Made by a program: the position numbers and the translations under genes. Source: Gammaproteobacteria bacterium (GTDB lineage: Bacteria; Pseudomonadota; Gammaproteobacteria; Magnimaribacterales; AG-339-G14). From it: a stretch of 64,000 nt of DNA. The DNA is taken from NCBI GenBank assembly GCA_003331625.1, contig QOPF01000005.1, positions 1 to 64,000 on the forward strand. The letters are read 5' to 3'. Positions 43,673-50,496 of the stretch are shown here, one piece after another. The notes under the pieces were generated by a model. The model did no database searches, was not told where the DNA came from, and was given only the letters and a program-made list of their open reading frames with translations. Within the stretch, counting starts at the first letter, position 1; the number at the start of each line of letters is the position of its first letter.

Positions 43673-44652
43673 AAAGCTCTAATTCCTACTAACTCTCTAA
43701 TTCCTTTTAAATTTTCAGTAGCAATATTTAGCGCTTTTGACTCTCCATCTACAAGAATTTCTTCAACTTCTGCAGGATTTTCTATTAGGCTAAGATACTT
43801 TTCTCTATAGTCTCCAATTTCAGAATTAATTAGTTTAAATAATTCTTTCTTAAGATCTCCCCAACTAGCACCATCATCAAATAGATCATCATATTTGTTT
43901 AAATCATCTTTATTGGAGAAACAGTAAAAATACTTGTAAAGAAAAGAATCTCGGGGTTTTTTTTCACCCGGTTCTAAAGAATTAGTTTTAATTTGATTAA
44001 TCTGTTTTTGAAGTTTTTTTTCATTTGAAAACAAATCAATATAATTGTTATAGCTTTTTGACATTTTACTACCGTCTATTCCTGGCAATAAAGGAATTTC
44101 ATTGTCTATTATAGGTTCAGGCAAATTAAAAAAATCTCCATAAGAAATATTAAATTTATTTGCTATGTCTCTAGTCATTTCAATGTGTTGTTTTTGATCG
44201 CTGCCTACCGGTATTAACTTAGCGTTAAACATCAATATATCTGAAGACATCAGTATTGGATAATTATACAAACCCATAAGCACGTTTTTATCCTTATCAT
44301 TTCCTTTGGTTTGATCTTGAATTGCTTTGTAGGCATGCGCCCTATTCATTAAACCTTTAGGCGTAATTGAAGAAAGTATCCAATTCAACTCCATAATTTG
44401 TGGAATGCTTGATTGTCTATAAAAAACTGTATTTTCTAAATTTAATCCGCAAGCAATCCATGCCGCAGCTATAGATAAAGTAGATGCGTGAGTTAGCTTA
44501 GGATCTTGTTGTTTTATAAGTGAATGATAGTCAGCTAAAAAAATAAACGATTCAGTCTCTTGAGATAATTTAATAGCAGGACGCATAGCTCCAATATAAT
44601 TTCCAAGGTGAGGAGATCCATTTGTTGTTATACCGGTTAAAACTGAAGACAT
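43669..44652 (-). CDS. trpS: Tryptophan--tRNA ligase
   Basis: TrpS charges tRNA-Trp. The 327-residue class I synthetase has the HIGH-type motif S-P-H-L-G-N-Y-I-G-A near 13-22, G-S-D-Q-K-Q-H-I-E near 150 for Trp and ATP binding, and the K-M-S-K-S motif in G-S-K-M-S-K-S-Y near 196. Length is normal. The upstream context is odd: a strong terminator hairpin ends only about ten bases before the ATG, and there is no Shine-Dalgarno sequence. A TATACT sequence just before the start could be a -10 element giving an almost leaderless mRNA. It overlaps the next gene by four bases. Confidence 0.95.
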   Translation of the reverse strand: MSSVLTGITTNGSPHLGNYIGAMRPAIKLSQETESFIFLADYHSLIKQQDPKLTHASTLSIAAAWIACGLNLENTVFYRQSSIPQIMELNWILSSITPKGLMNRAHAYKAIQDQTKGNDKDKNVLMGLYNYPILMSSDILMFNAKLIPVGSDQKQHIEMTRDIANKFNISYGDFFNLPEPIIDNEIPLLPGIDGSKMSKSYNNYIDLFSNEKKLQKQINQIKTNSLEPGEKKPRDSFLYKYFYCFSNKDDLNKYDDLFDDGASWGDLKKELFKLINSEIGDYREKYLSLIENPAEVEEILVDGESKALNIATENLKGIRELVGIRAL

Positions 44653-44661
44653 TCACATAGT

Positions 44662-44850
44662 ATAAAAAAAAACACCACATAAGTGGTGTTTTTATATACG
44701 AAGTTAAAGGGGTCTAGTAGGTTGTCTAGCGCAGGCGAATTACCTTTCTCCCTGCAGGTGGCGAAATTTCTTCCGTCTTCTCACCCTTTTCCTTCTGTTC
44801 TTAAGTTTCCCTTCTTCCGTCTCGAGTTAGAAAATCTTTCACTTAAGCTT
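44662..44850 (-). ncRNA. Candidate structured small RNA or trpS leader
   Basis: No protein gene explains this stretch between tRNA-Ser and trpS. It is bounded by a promoter-like pair (44857-44884) and a strong terminator. AAGTGAAAG (44844-44836) can pair with CTTTAACTT (44709-44701), eight of nine positions, closing the RNA ends into a stem. Inside, the purine-rich minus strand repeats ACGGAAGAA twice and CTAGAC twice, has five GGA triplets, and a possible GCAGG/CCTGC stem. It is visibly richer in G/C than the surrounding spacer. It does not match tmRNA, RNase P, SRP, 6S or T-box signatures as I know them. It could be a free sRNA, a CsrA-binding RNA or a leader controlling trpS. Confidence 0.45.
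44664..44690 (-). terminator. Intrinsic terminator just upstream of trpS
   Basis: AACACCAC (44671-44678) and GTGGTGTT (44683-44690) form an 8-bp stem with the loop ATAA. On the minus strand it ends in nine T. It would stop transcripts coming from the tRNA or the candidate RNA about ten bases before the trpS start, so trpS needs read-through, attenuation control or a promoter within the hairpin region. Confidence 0.8.
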
Positions 44851-44856
44851 GAATTT

Positions 44857-44884
44857 ATTTTATGAGTTTTTAGGAAATTTTCAA
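44857..44884 (-). promoter_or_regulatory. Sigma-70-like promoter for the candidate RNA before trpS
   Basis: On the minus strand TTGAAA (44884-44879) and TAAAAT (44862-44857) are separated by 16 bases, one base and one position from consensus in each box. The predicted start near 44850 coincides with the 5' end that pairs with the RNA 3' region. In so AT-rich a genome such boxes arise by chance, so support comes mainly from the position. Confidence 0.45.
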
Positions 44885-44972
44885 TAGGCAAAAAAAGGTT
44901 TTTAAGACTTTGTTTTTATAAAAAATAAATTCTTTATTACAAATTTTAAAAAATAATAAATTCAATGGAATT

Positions 44973-45064
44973 TGGCGGAGGGGGTGGGATTCGAACCCAC
45001 GAGGCCATCGCTGACCTGCCGGTTTTCAAGACCGGTGCATTCAACCAAGCTCTGCCACCCCTCC
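44973..45064 (-). tRNA. tRNA-Ser (anticodon UGA)
   Basis: The minus strand reads as a type II tRNA of 92 bases including an encoded CCA. The acceptor stem pairs GGAGGGG with CCCCTCC, the discriminator is G, the anticodon stem CCGGT/ACCGG holds the loop C-T-T-G-A-A-A with anticodon TGA, a long variable arm follows, and the T arm has GTGGG-TTCGAATC-CCAC. The long variable arm and TGA anticodon define Ser. It lies between the thiolase gene and the candidate RNA before trpS, on the same strand. Confidence 0.97.
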
Positions 45065-45111
45065 TTTTAAAACCCTAGTTTCTATAAGAACTTTAAAAAA
45101 ATTATTGAAGA

Positions 45112-46290
45112 TTAACTCATTCTTTCAATGATCATCGCATTAGCGGTACCGCCTCCTTCACAAATTGCTTGAAGGCCATATTTCCCTTCTCTTCTTTCCA
45201 GCTCATGAAGCAAAGTAGTCATTAACTTAGCTCCTGTACCACCAAGCGGGTGTCCGAGTGCCATGGCTCCTCCATTTACATTAAGCCTTTCTTTATTTGC
45301 CTTTAATTCATGAGCCCAAGCCAATGGGACTGGGGCGAAAGCTTCGTTGACTTCGTAAATATCGATATCTTCAATTGACAAATTTGCCTTATCTAAAACA
45401 GTTTTTGATGCAGGAATAGGTCCAGTTAGCATTATGACTGGATCATCTCCAGCTAATGCTAAAGAAACTACTTTAGCTCTTGGCTTGATGTTTAATTTTT
45501 TTAATCCGGCATCATTAACTATCATAATAGCTGCTGCGCCATCGCAAATTTGGCTCGAGCTGCCAGCTGTTAAAACACCATTTTCAGATAATGTTTTCAA
45601 CCCCGATAAACTTTCCAAAGAAGCATCAAAACGAATTCCTTCGTCTATCGATACCATTTCTTTTTCTCCAGAAGGTAAATCGCCTTCGACCAGAACAATC
45701 TCTTTATGAAAGAATCCTGATTCAGTAGCCGCAATTGCTTTTTTATGACTTTCGTAAGCAAACGAATCTAAATCTCCTCTAGAGAAATTCCATCTTTTAG
45801 CCATCATTTCGGCTCCGGCAAATTGACTGAATTGAACTCCTGGATATCTTTCTGTCATACCTTTCCCATTAAATGGTTGACCATGTCCTTCTTTAAAACT
45901 ATCAATAATATTGGACCCGATGGGCACCTGGCTCATCACTTCTACACCTCCAGCAATAACAATATCTTGGGTTTCAGACATCACAGCTTGAGCTGCAAAA
46001 TGAATTGCTTGTTGAGATGAGCCGCATTGCCTATCTACAGATGTTCCAGGAACAGATTCTGGGAGTTTTGAGCTTAAGACTGCATTTCTAGCAACATTAC
46101 CTGCTTGGGCACCCGATTGACTTACGCATCCAAAAATAACATCGTCTATCATTTCTCCTTTCGCCCCTGTTCTCTCTACTAGCTCATCTAAAACCAAAGC
46201 ACCTAAATCTGAAGGATGCCAATTTTTTAATTTTCCATCTTTTTTCCCACCCGGTGTTCTAACGGCACCAACAATGTAAGCATTACCCAT
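45112..46290 (-). CDS. Acetyl-CoA C-acyltransferase (thiolase)
   Basis: A degradative-type thiolase of 392 residues: the acyl-carrying Cys in V-D-R-Q-C-G-S-S near 89, then N-E-A-F-A-P near 312, the base His in G-G-A-M-A-L-G-H-P-L-G-G-T-G-A near 346, and the second Cys in C-E-G-G-G-T-A-N-A near 377. These features define the thiolase family; members act in the last step of beta-oxidation or make acetoacetyl-CoA. Together with the CoA ligase, acyl-CoA dehydrogenases, enoyl-CoA hydratase and dienoyl-CoA reductase in this window it suggests acyl-CoA breakdown. TTTGGAGAA precedes the ATG. The 210 bases upstream hold no gene, only a weak inverted repeat (46342-46348 with 46406-46412). Confidence 0.93.
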   Translation of the reverse strand: MGNAYIVGAVRTPGGKKDGKLKNWHPSDLGALVLDELVERTGAKGEMIDDVIFGCVSQSGAQAGNVARNAVLSSKLPESVPGTSVDRQCGSSQQAIHFAAQAVMSETQDIVIAGGVEVMSQVPIGSNIIDSFKEGHGQPFNGKGMTERYPGVQFSQFAGAEMMAKRWNFSRGDLDSFAYESHKKAIAATESGFFHKEIVLVEGDLPSGEKEMVSIDEGIRFDASLESLSGLKTLSENGVLTAGSSSQICDGAAAIMIVNDAGLKKLNIKPRAKVVSLALAGDDPVIMLTGPIPASKTVLDKANLSIEDIDIYEVNEAFAPVPLAWAHELKANKERLNVNGGAMALGHPLGGTGAKLMTTLLHELERREGKYGLQAICEGGGTANAMIIERMS

Positions 46291-46500
46291 TTATTTCTCC
46301 AAAGTTTAATTATTAATTCAATTTTAAAATTTTATGAAAGACAACCTTAAAGGCGATTGAAAAAGACCCAATTTGCAACGACAGTGTCTCTTTAAAAAAA
46401 CCCTCAAGGTTGAAAAAAGAATTTTACACGAAAGATAATTTAATTGGAGTTAAAAATCTTTTAAATATTTAAATTACTTTCTTTTTTGAATTTAGAAGAA

Positions 46501-47082
46501 TTATGTCTGCCAACCCTCAGGAATTAATTTTTCTTCTAAAAAATTACTTGGCACATCTTCTATAACTGTTCCAAAAGTATCATTCCATCGATTCAAAAAA
46601 CCAAATAAAGAAATTACAGAAACAATATCAATAATTTGTTCGTTAGAAAAATACTCTCTCAATTTATCAAAATGTTCTTTTTTACTTTGATTAGGAGCAG
46701 TTCCAGAGGCAAAAGCTAGATCTAATAAAGCCTTTTCTTTATCATCAAATAGACTAGATTTAGAGTAATTCAAAATATTAGAAATTTTTTTTATTGATAT
46801 TCCCGATCTTTCAGCGCCATGAGCAGTGTGCGACTGACAATATTTACAGCCCGAGCTTAAACTTGAGGCCAAAGCAATCAATTGTTTTGTTCCTGCATCA
46901 ATATTTTTTGATAGAAATATGGTATTAGTTAAGCCGGAAAAAGATTTAATTAAAGCCTCGTTTTCAGCCATTAAAAGATATGCATTTGGTAAGTAGCCCA
47001 TATAGTTTTCAATGAAGTCAAACATTTCTTTAAATTCGGTAAAATCTTCGCGTTTTTTAGTATCGATGAATGCGATAGTCAT
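46501..47082 (-). CDS. Carboxymuconolactone decarboxylase/AhpD-like protein
   Basis: A 193-residue all-helical protein of the peroxidase-related AhpD/CMD superfamily. The motif C-K-Y-C-Q-S-H-T-A-H-G (C-x-x-C followed by His) near residues 78-88 is the redox centre of the family. The surrounding helices (L-I-A-L-A-S-S-L-S-S-G and G-F-L-N-R-W-N-D-T-F-G-T near the end) are also typical. It may reduce peroxides or act as a decarboxylase; which one cannot be told. It follows the acyl-CoA ligase gene with one base between, so the two are co-expressed. Confidence 0.85.
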   Translation of the reverse strand: MTIAFIDTKKREDFTEFKEMFDFIENYMGYLPNAYLLMAENEALIKSFSGLTNTIFLSKNIDAGTKQLIALASSLSSGCKYCQSHTAHGAERSGISIKKISNILNYSKSSLFDDKEKALLDLAFASGTAPNQSKKEHFDKLREYFSNEQIIDIVSVISLFGFLNRWNDTFGTVIEDVPSNFLEEKLIPEGWQT

Positions 47083-47083
47083 T

Positions 47084-48649
47084 TTAGTTGCCAGATACCT
47101 TTCGATCTATGCCTTCCCAATAAGGGTCTCTTAATTCTCGTCTAAGGATTTTTCCCGAGGGATTTCTGGGTAATTCTTTAATAAACTCTATTGATTTAGG
47201 ACATTTATAAGCAGCAATTTTAGTTCTTGAATAGCTAATAATTTCATCTTCAGATAAAGAAGTATTTTCGGCAATTACGACAAACCCCTTTACTGATTCA
47301 CCCCATTTATCATCAGGTACGCCAACGACCGCAGCGTCTATAATTTGATCATGACTCATTAAGGCATTTTCTACTTCTGCAGGATAGATATTTTCTCCAC
47401 CGGAGACAATCATATCTTTAACCCGATCATGAATGAATAAATATCCTTCCTCATCAAAAAAGCCTGCATCACCAGAATAAAACCAGCCATTTACTATCGA
47501 TTCTTTTGTTGCATCGGGTTTATTCCAATAACCCTTCATATTTAAATCAGATTTAGAAACGACCTCTCCTATCTCTCCAGTTTTTAAATCATTACCCTCT
47601 TCATCTATTACTTTTAGCTCTACGCCTTTAAGTGCCTTTCCGCAAGATCTAAGCTTTCCTTTGCTTGGATCATGATCAGCAGGCATCATAATAGTAATAG
47701 CCCCTGTAGTTTCGGTTAAGCCATATACTTGATATAAATCACATTTCATTATTTCTTGAGCTTTAATAATAGTATCGTCTGCTATTGGTGAAGCGCCATA
47801 AAGAACAAAATTTAATGAGGAAAAATCTATTGTCAAAGCATCTGGATGACTTATTAAGAAAAGAATTACTGCGGGAACAAATAAAGATGATCTAATTTTT
47901 TCTTGTTCAATTAATTTTAAAATTAATCCAGGATCAATATCTGCGATGATTATATTTCTACAGCCAAATATATATCCCCAAATGCCCCAGTTTGTCCCAG
48001 CTACATGATATCCAGGCATACAAACTAAATTTGTACTGCCTTCTTCGAAAGGCACTATACCGTTTATTGATTCATTAGCTGAGGCAAAATTTCTGTTGGT
48101 TAGTTGAACCCCTTTGGGATGACCTGTAGTTCCTGAAGTATAAAGCTGAAGAATGTCATCGTCATTAGAGGTTTTTAATTTCGTGTTCGACGTACTTTGA
48201 GAGTTGCGCCAAGTAATAAAGTCTTCAAATTTTTCATGGTTTCCATCAACGGCGATAACTTTCTTTACATGAGGAAGATCGTCTAAGATCTGATCAATAA
48301 TAGGATAAAACTCCTGTCCTACAAATAAGACTTCACTTTGGGAGTCATTCAATACATAACTAACTTCAGGAGGCGCAAGTCTCCAATTAACTCCAACAGT
48401 TACCGTACTAGATTTTAAAGTTCCTATTAAAAACTCAAAAAAATAATCTGAATTTTTTCCATAATATGCGATTCTTGTGTCGGGCTTACAACCGAGCTCT
48501 ACAAGACCATTTGCAATTTGATTTGAATATGCGTTGAGTTCTTCATAAGTTGTCTCTCTATCTTCAAATTTATGAGCCACTGCCAAAGGAGTTTTATCAA
48601 AACGCCATTCAAATAATTCTTGTAAAGTTTTGTCTTCTGGGATCATCAT
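47084..48649 (-). CDS. AMP-dependent acyl-CoA synthetase/ligase
   Basis: A 521-residue ANL-family ligase that activates a carboxylic acid, probably a fatty acid, to its CoA ester through an acyl-adenylate. It has the P-loop L-Y-T-S-G-T-T-G-H-P-K-G near 167, the A5 motif Y-G-L-T-E-T-T-G near 305, Y-S-G-D-A-G-F near 390 with D-R-V-K-D-M-I-V-S-G-G-E-N-I-Y-P, and the C-terminal P-R-N-P-S-G-K-I-L-R-R-E-L-R with the catalytic Lys. There is no signal. It is first in a two-gene unit with the CMD protein. Its start faces the miniprotein gene across a region with an imperfect palindrome. Confidence 0.92.
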   Translation of the reverse strand: MMIPEDKTLQELFEWRFDKTPLAVAHKFEDRETTYEELNAYSNQIANGLVELGCKPDTRIAYYGKNSDYFFEFLIGTLKSSTVTVGVNWRLAPPEVSYVLNDSQSEVLFVGQEFYPIIDQILDDLPHVKKVIAVDGNHEKFEDFITWRNSQSTSNTKLKTSNDDDILQLYTSGTTGHPKGVQLTNRNFASANESINGIVPFEEGSTNLVCMPGYHVAGTNWGIWGYIFGCRNIIIADIDPGLILKLIEQEKIRSSLFVPAVILFLISHPDALTIDFSSLNFVLYGASPIADDTIIKAQEIMKCDLYQVYGLTETTGAITIMMPADHDPSKGKLRSCGKALKGVELKVIDEEGNDLKTGEIGEVVSKSDLNMKGYWNKPDATKESIVNGWFYSGDAGFFDEEGYLFIHDRVKDMIVSGGENIYPAEVENALMSHDQIIDAAVVGVPDDKWGESVKGFVVIAENTSLSEDEIISYSRTKIAAYKCPKSIEFIKELPRNPSGKILRRELRDPYWEGIDRKVSGN

Positions 48650-48682
48650 ATTTATCTTGATATTAGGTTATTTTTAAATTTA

Positions 48683-48704
48683 TCAAATTTCATTAAGTTT
48701 GACA
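48683..48704 (+). promoter_or_regulatory. Imperfect palindrome overlapping a -35 box
   Basis: TCAAATTT (48683-48690) and AAGTTTGA (48695-48702) form an inverted repeat with a 4-base spacer and one mismatch. Its right arm overlaps a perfect TTGACA (48699-48704), a candidate -35 for the miniprotein gene; possible -10 sequences near 48722-48731 are weak or badly spaced. The site lies between the divergent acyl-CoA ligase gene and the miniprotein gene, so a regulator here could affect both. Confidence 0.35.
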
Positions 48705-48805
48705 GAAAATAACTTTGATAGTAACGATAATTTATAAAAAATTGCTGGGTAATACGTCCTATGGTTTTATGAATTAGCTAAATCACATAGATGGGGAGGT
48801 ACATT

Positions 48806-49027
48806 ATGGATAAAGCATTCGATATGATTAGAGATCTAGTTTCTGGATTAACCGGAATCCTGGTCGGTGTAATCGGTCTTGGTGTTGTAGCCGGGATTGT
48901 TTTCGATAACAATGCCTGGTTTTTTGGCGGAGTTCTTGGTAATTTACTTGGTGTGATCCAACAATTGGGTGATGCTGGTATTGTCGGACTTTTAGCCGCA
49001 GCATTGCTTTATAAGTTACTTAAGTAA
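48806..49027 (+). CDS. Two-helix membrane miniprotein, likely highly expressed (73 aa)
   Basis: I do not recognise a named family. The 73-residue protein has a short amphipathic start (M-D-K-A-F-D-M-I-R-D-L), then a Gly-rich hydrophobic helix (about 14-33), a turn with D-N-N-A-W-F-F-G-G and a second helix ending in L-L-Y-K-L-L-K. The start at 48806 is chosen because a near-perfect GGGGAGGT binding site stands just before it; an ATG at 48791 overlaps that site. Codons are less AT-rich than in neighbouring genes (ATC, TTC, AAC, GGT, GTC used freely), a mark of strong expression. A paralogue follows after a GC-rich hairpin. Confidence 0.8.
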   Translation: MDKAFDMIRDLVSGLTGILVGVIGLGVVAGIVFDNNAWFFGGVLGNLLGVIQQLGDAGIVGLLAAALLYKLLK

Positions 49028-49039
49028 TTTTAGCTTTGG

Positions 49040-49059
49040 GCCGGAGTAAAAGCTCCGGC
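49040..49059 (+). other. GC-rich intercistronic hairpin between the miniprotein genes
   Basis: GCCGGAG (49040-49046) pairs with CTCCGGC (49053-49059) over a 6-base loop. It is the most GC-rich hairpin seen in the window's spacers and has no T tract on either strand, so it is not a standard terminator. It may protect the 3' end of the upstream message or lower expression of the second gene, whose start is at 49071. Confidence 0.65.
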
Positions 49060-49070
49060 TCATTAAAGAA

Positions 49071-49298
49071 ATGGACATATTTAAATTTAAAAAAATAAAA
49101 AAATTTTTATATAAATCAACAGAAGTGCTTGGTTTATTTATAGCAATTTCATTACTATTGAGTTTAATTTTTGGACCAGAAACTCCTGTTTTTGGAAAAA
49201 TTTTGACTAATTTCTCAGCCGTAATAAATCTATTTGGTGAAAATGGTCTTTTAGCCCTTCTTTCCCTGATAATAATATTTGCTATTTTGAAGAAATAA
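49071..49298 (+). CDS. Two-helix membrane miniprotein, paralogue of the preceding one (75 aa)
   Basis: This 75-residue protein aligns with its upstream neighbour over about 55 residues. Each has a hydrophobic helix, a turn (here F-G-P-E-T-P-V-F-G-K-I-L, there F-D-N-N-A-W-F-F-G-G-V-L), the pattern I-N-L-F-G-E-N-G-L-L-A-L-L versus I-Q-Q-L-G-D-A-G-I-V-G-L-L, and a Lys-ended second helix. It differs by a Lys-rich N-terminus (F-K-F-K-K-I-K-K-F) and very AT-rich codons, with only a weak AAAGAA binding site. It is therefore probably expressed far less. Function unknown. Confidence 0.75.
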   Translation: MDIFKFKKIKKFLYKSTEVLGLFIAISLLLSLIFGPETPVFGKILTNFSAVINLFGENGLLALLSLIIIFAILKK

Positions 49299-49311
49299 TT
49301 TTTATTTAAAA

Positions 49312-49437
49312 TTAAGAATGACTTTGCTCAAAGTCTTTTTTAATATCTTTACAATCTCCAACCATTATATGGCCCTTACTTTTTATAAGAATCTTATCCA
49401 ATATTCGTATAAGAAACAAAGGAATTAAACCATCCAT
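49312..49437 (-). CDS. Possible small protein (41 aa) next to sohB
   Basis: A 42-codon frame on the minus strand fills the gap between the second miniprotein and sohB, starting 11 bases beyond the sohB stop. It has a hydrophobic N-terminus (M-D-G-L-I-P-L-F-L-I-R-I-L) and a charged C-terminal half (C-K-D-I-K-K-D-F-E-Q). There is no clear Shine-Dalgarno sequence and no family that I recognise. The codon pattern looks plausible and the region has no other explanation, but a chance open frame of this length is quite possible. Confidence 0.3.
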   Translation of the reverse strand: MDGLIPLFLIRILDKILIKSKGHIMVGDCKDIKKDFEQSHS

Positions 49438-49448
49438 AAAGAATAAAA

Positions 49449-50465
49449 TTACCGATATTTATTTTTGTCAAAGTAGGACTCAAAGGAAACAAATAATTTT
49501 GAGATAGTACTTGATATAAAGCCGCTGAAGCGATCTTGAAGATTCTGTTTTGTGATATATGAAATTTCAAAAATTTCATGTTTCTTAGATAAATTCAAAA
49601 GGTAGTCGTCACTTGTAGAAATTTCGTCCACCAATCCAACCTCAAGGGCTTTTATTCCTTCCCAGGTCTCTCCGGTAGCAACTTTTTTCATGTTCAAAGA
49701 AGGTCTAAATTTTTGTATATGATCTTTAAATAAAACATGGATATCTTCTAAATGTTCTTTGAATTTTTTTCTGCCAGCGGCTGTAGTCTCGCCGAACATT
49801 GTTATAGTTCTTTTGTATTCGCCTGCAGTGTGAAGTTCATAATCAACATTATTTTTTTTAAGAATTTTATGAAAATTTGGAATGGCAGCTACGACCCCGA
49901 TAGAACCTATGATTGCGAAGGGAGAAGAAACAATTTTATTACAAACACAGGCCATCATGTAGCCTCCAGATGCAGCAACTTTATCAACGCATGCAGTAAC
50001 CTTAATACCGGCATCTCTTAGTCTTTGTAATTGCGCAGCACAAAGACCATAACCTATTACTGTTCCTCCAGGGCTTTCTAATCTAAGGACTAATTCTTGA
50101 CATTTAGTTTCACTTTTAATGATAGCGGTAATTTCTTCTTTTAAATTTTCTACTCTAGATGCTTCGATATCACCATTAAAATTTAATACATAAACTGGCT
50201 TAGGAATTGATTTATTCTTTTTTGCTTTTAAAGATTTCTTTTTTTCTTTCATTAACTTTTTTTTATCTGCTTTACTCAAAGTTAAGGATTTGATAACGCT
50301 AGACATACCGTCTAATTTGTCAGAAAGATTAGTAATCTTCAAAGTACCTGATGGGCTTGTTTCTTTGCTTCTAGATGAAAAAAATAGCATTAAAGGTATA
50401 GAAAATATCACAATGAAAGTGATTGTTTTTAAAAGGAAAGAGCCGTAATCAATTAAAAATTCCAT
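49449..50465 (-). CDS. sohB: Probable protease SohB
   Basis: SohB is an inner-membrane serine protease of the S49 (signal peptide peptidase A) family facing the periplasm. The 338-residue protein has one N-terminal membrane helix (about 9-29), a basic linker (K-K-K-L-M-K-E-K-K-K-S-L-K-A-K-K) and the catalytic core. The nucleophile Ser is in K-V-A-A-S-G-G-Y-M-M near 167 and the catalytic Lys in Y-K-R-T near 218. R-L-E-S-P-G-G-T-V is the substrate loop, and the G-S-I-G-V-V motif is also present. It is a lone minus-strand gene, 31 bases after serS. Confidence 0.94.
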   Translation of the reverse strand: MEFLIDYGSFLLKTITFIVIFSIPLMLFFSSRSKETSPSGTLKITNLSDKLDGMSSVIKSLTLSKADKKKLMKEKKKSLKAKKNKSIPKPVYVLNFNGDIEASRVENLKEEITAIIKSETKCQELVLRLESPGGTVIGYGLCAAQLQRLRDAGIKVTACVDKVAASGGYMMACVCNKIVSSPFAIIGSIGVVAAIPNFHKILKKNNVDYELHTAGEYKRTITMFGETTAAGRKKFKEHLEDIHVLFKDHIQKFRPSLNMKKVATGETWEGIKALEVGLVDEISTSDDYLLNLSKKHEIFEISYITKQNLQDRFSGFISSTISKLFVSFESYFDKNKYR

Positions 50466-50496
50466 AGAGCAAAGGAGTTTATCAGGAAAAATATAT

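Noticed and set aside
44755-44820. SRP (4.5S) RNA in the GGAAG-rich region before trpS
   Set aside because: The conserved tip needs pairing on both sides of GGAA plus the AGCAG internal loop; neither copy of ACGGAAGAA has these.
44700-44850. T-box leader for trpS
   Set aside because: The conserved T-box sequence and specifier loop layout are not found; T-box leaders are also not typical of gammaproteobacteria.
44683-44865. 60-codon plus-strand ORF in the tRNA-Ser/trpS spacer
   Set aside because: No ribosome site, unusual composition (Ser/Pro/Leu/Phe rich), and it lies antisense to a promoter-terminator-bounded RNA candidate that explains the G/C content better.
45823-46020. Plus-strand 65-codon ORF within the thiolase gene
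   Set aside because: Antisense to conserved thiolase sequence; composition typical of reverse-frame noise.
46291-46500. Possible RNA or terminator in the thiolase upstream spacer (inverted repeat CAACCTT...AAGGTTG)
   Set aside because: Arms are only 7 bp and 57 bases apart, with no T run or inner structure that convinces; likely chance.
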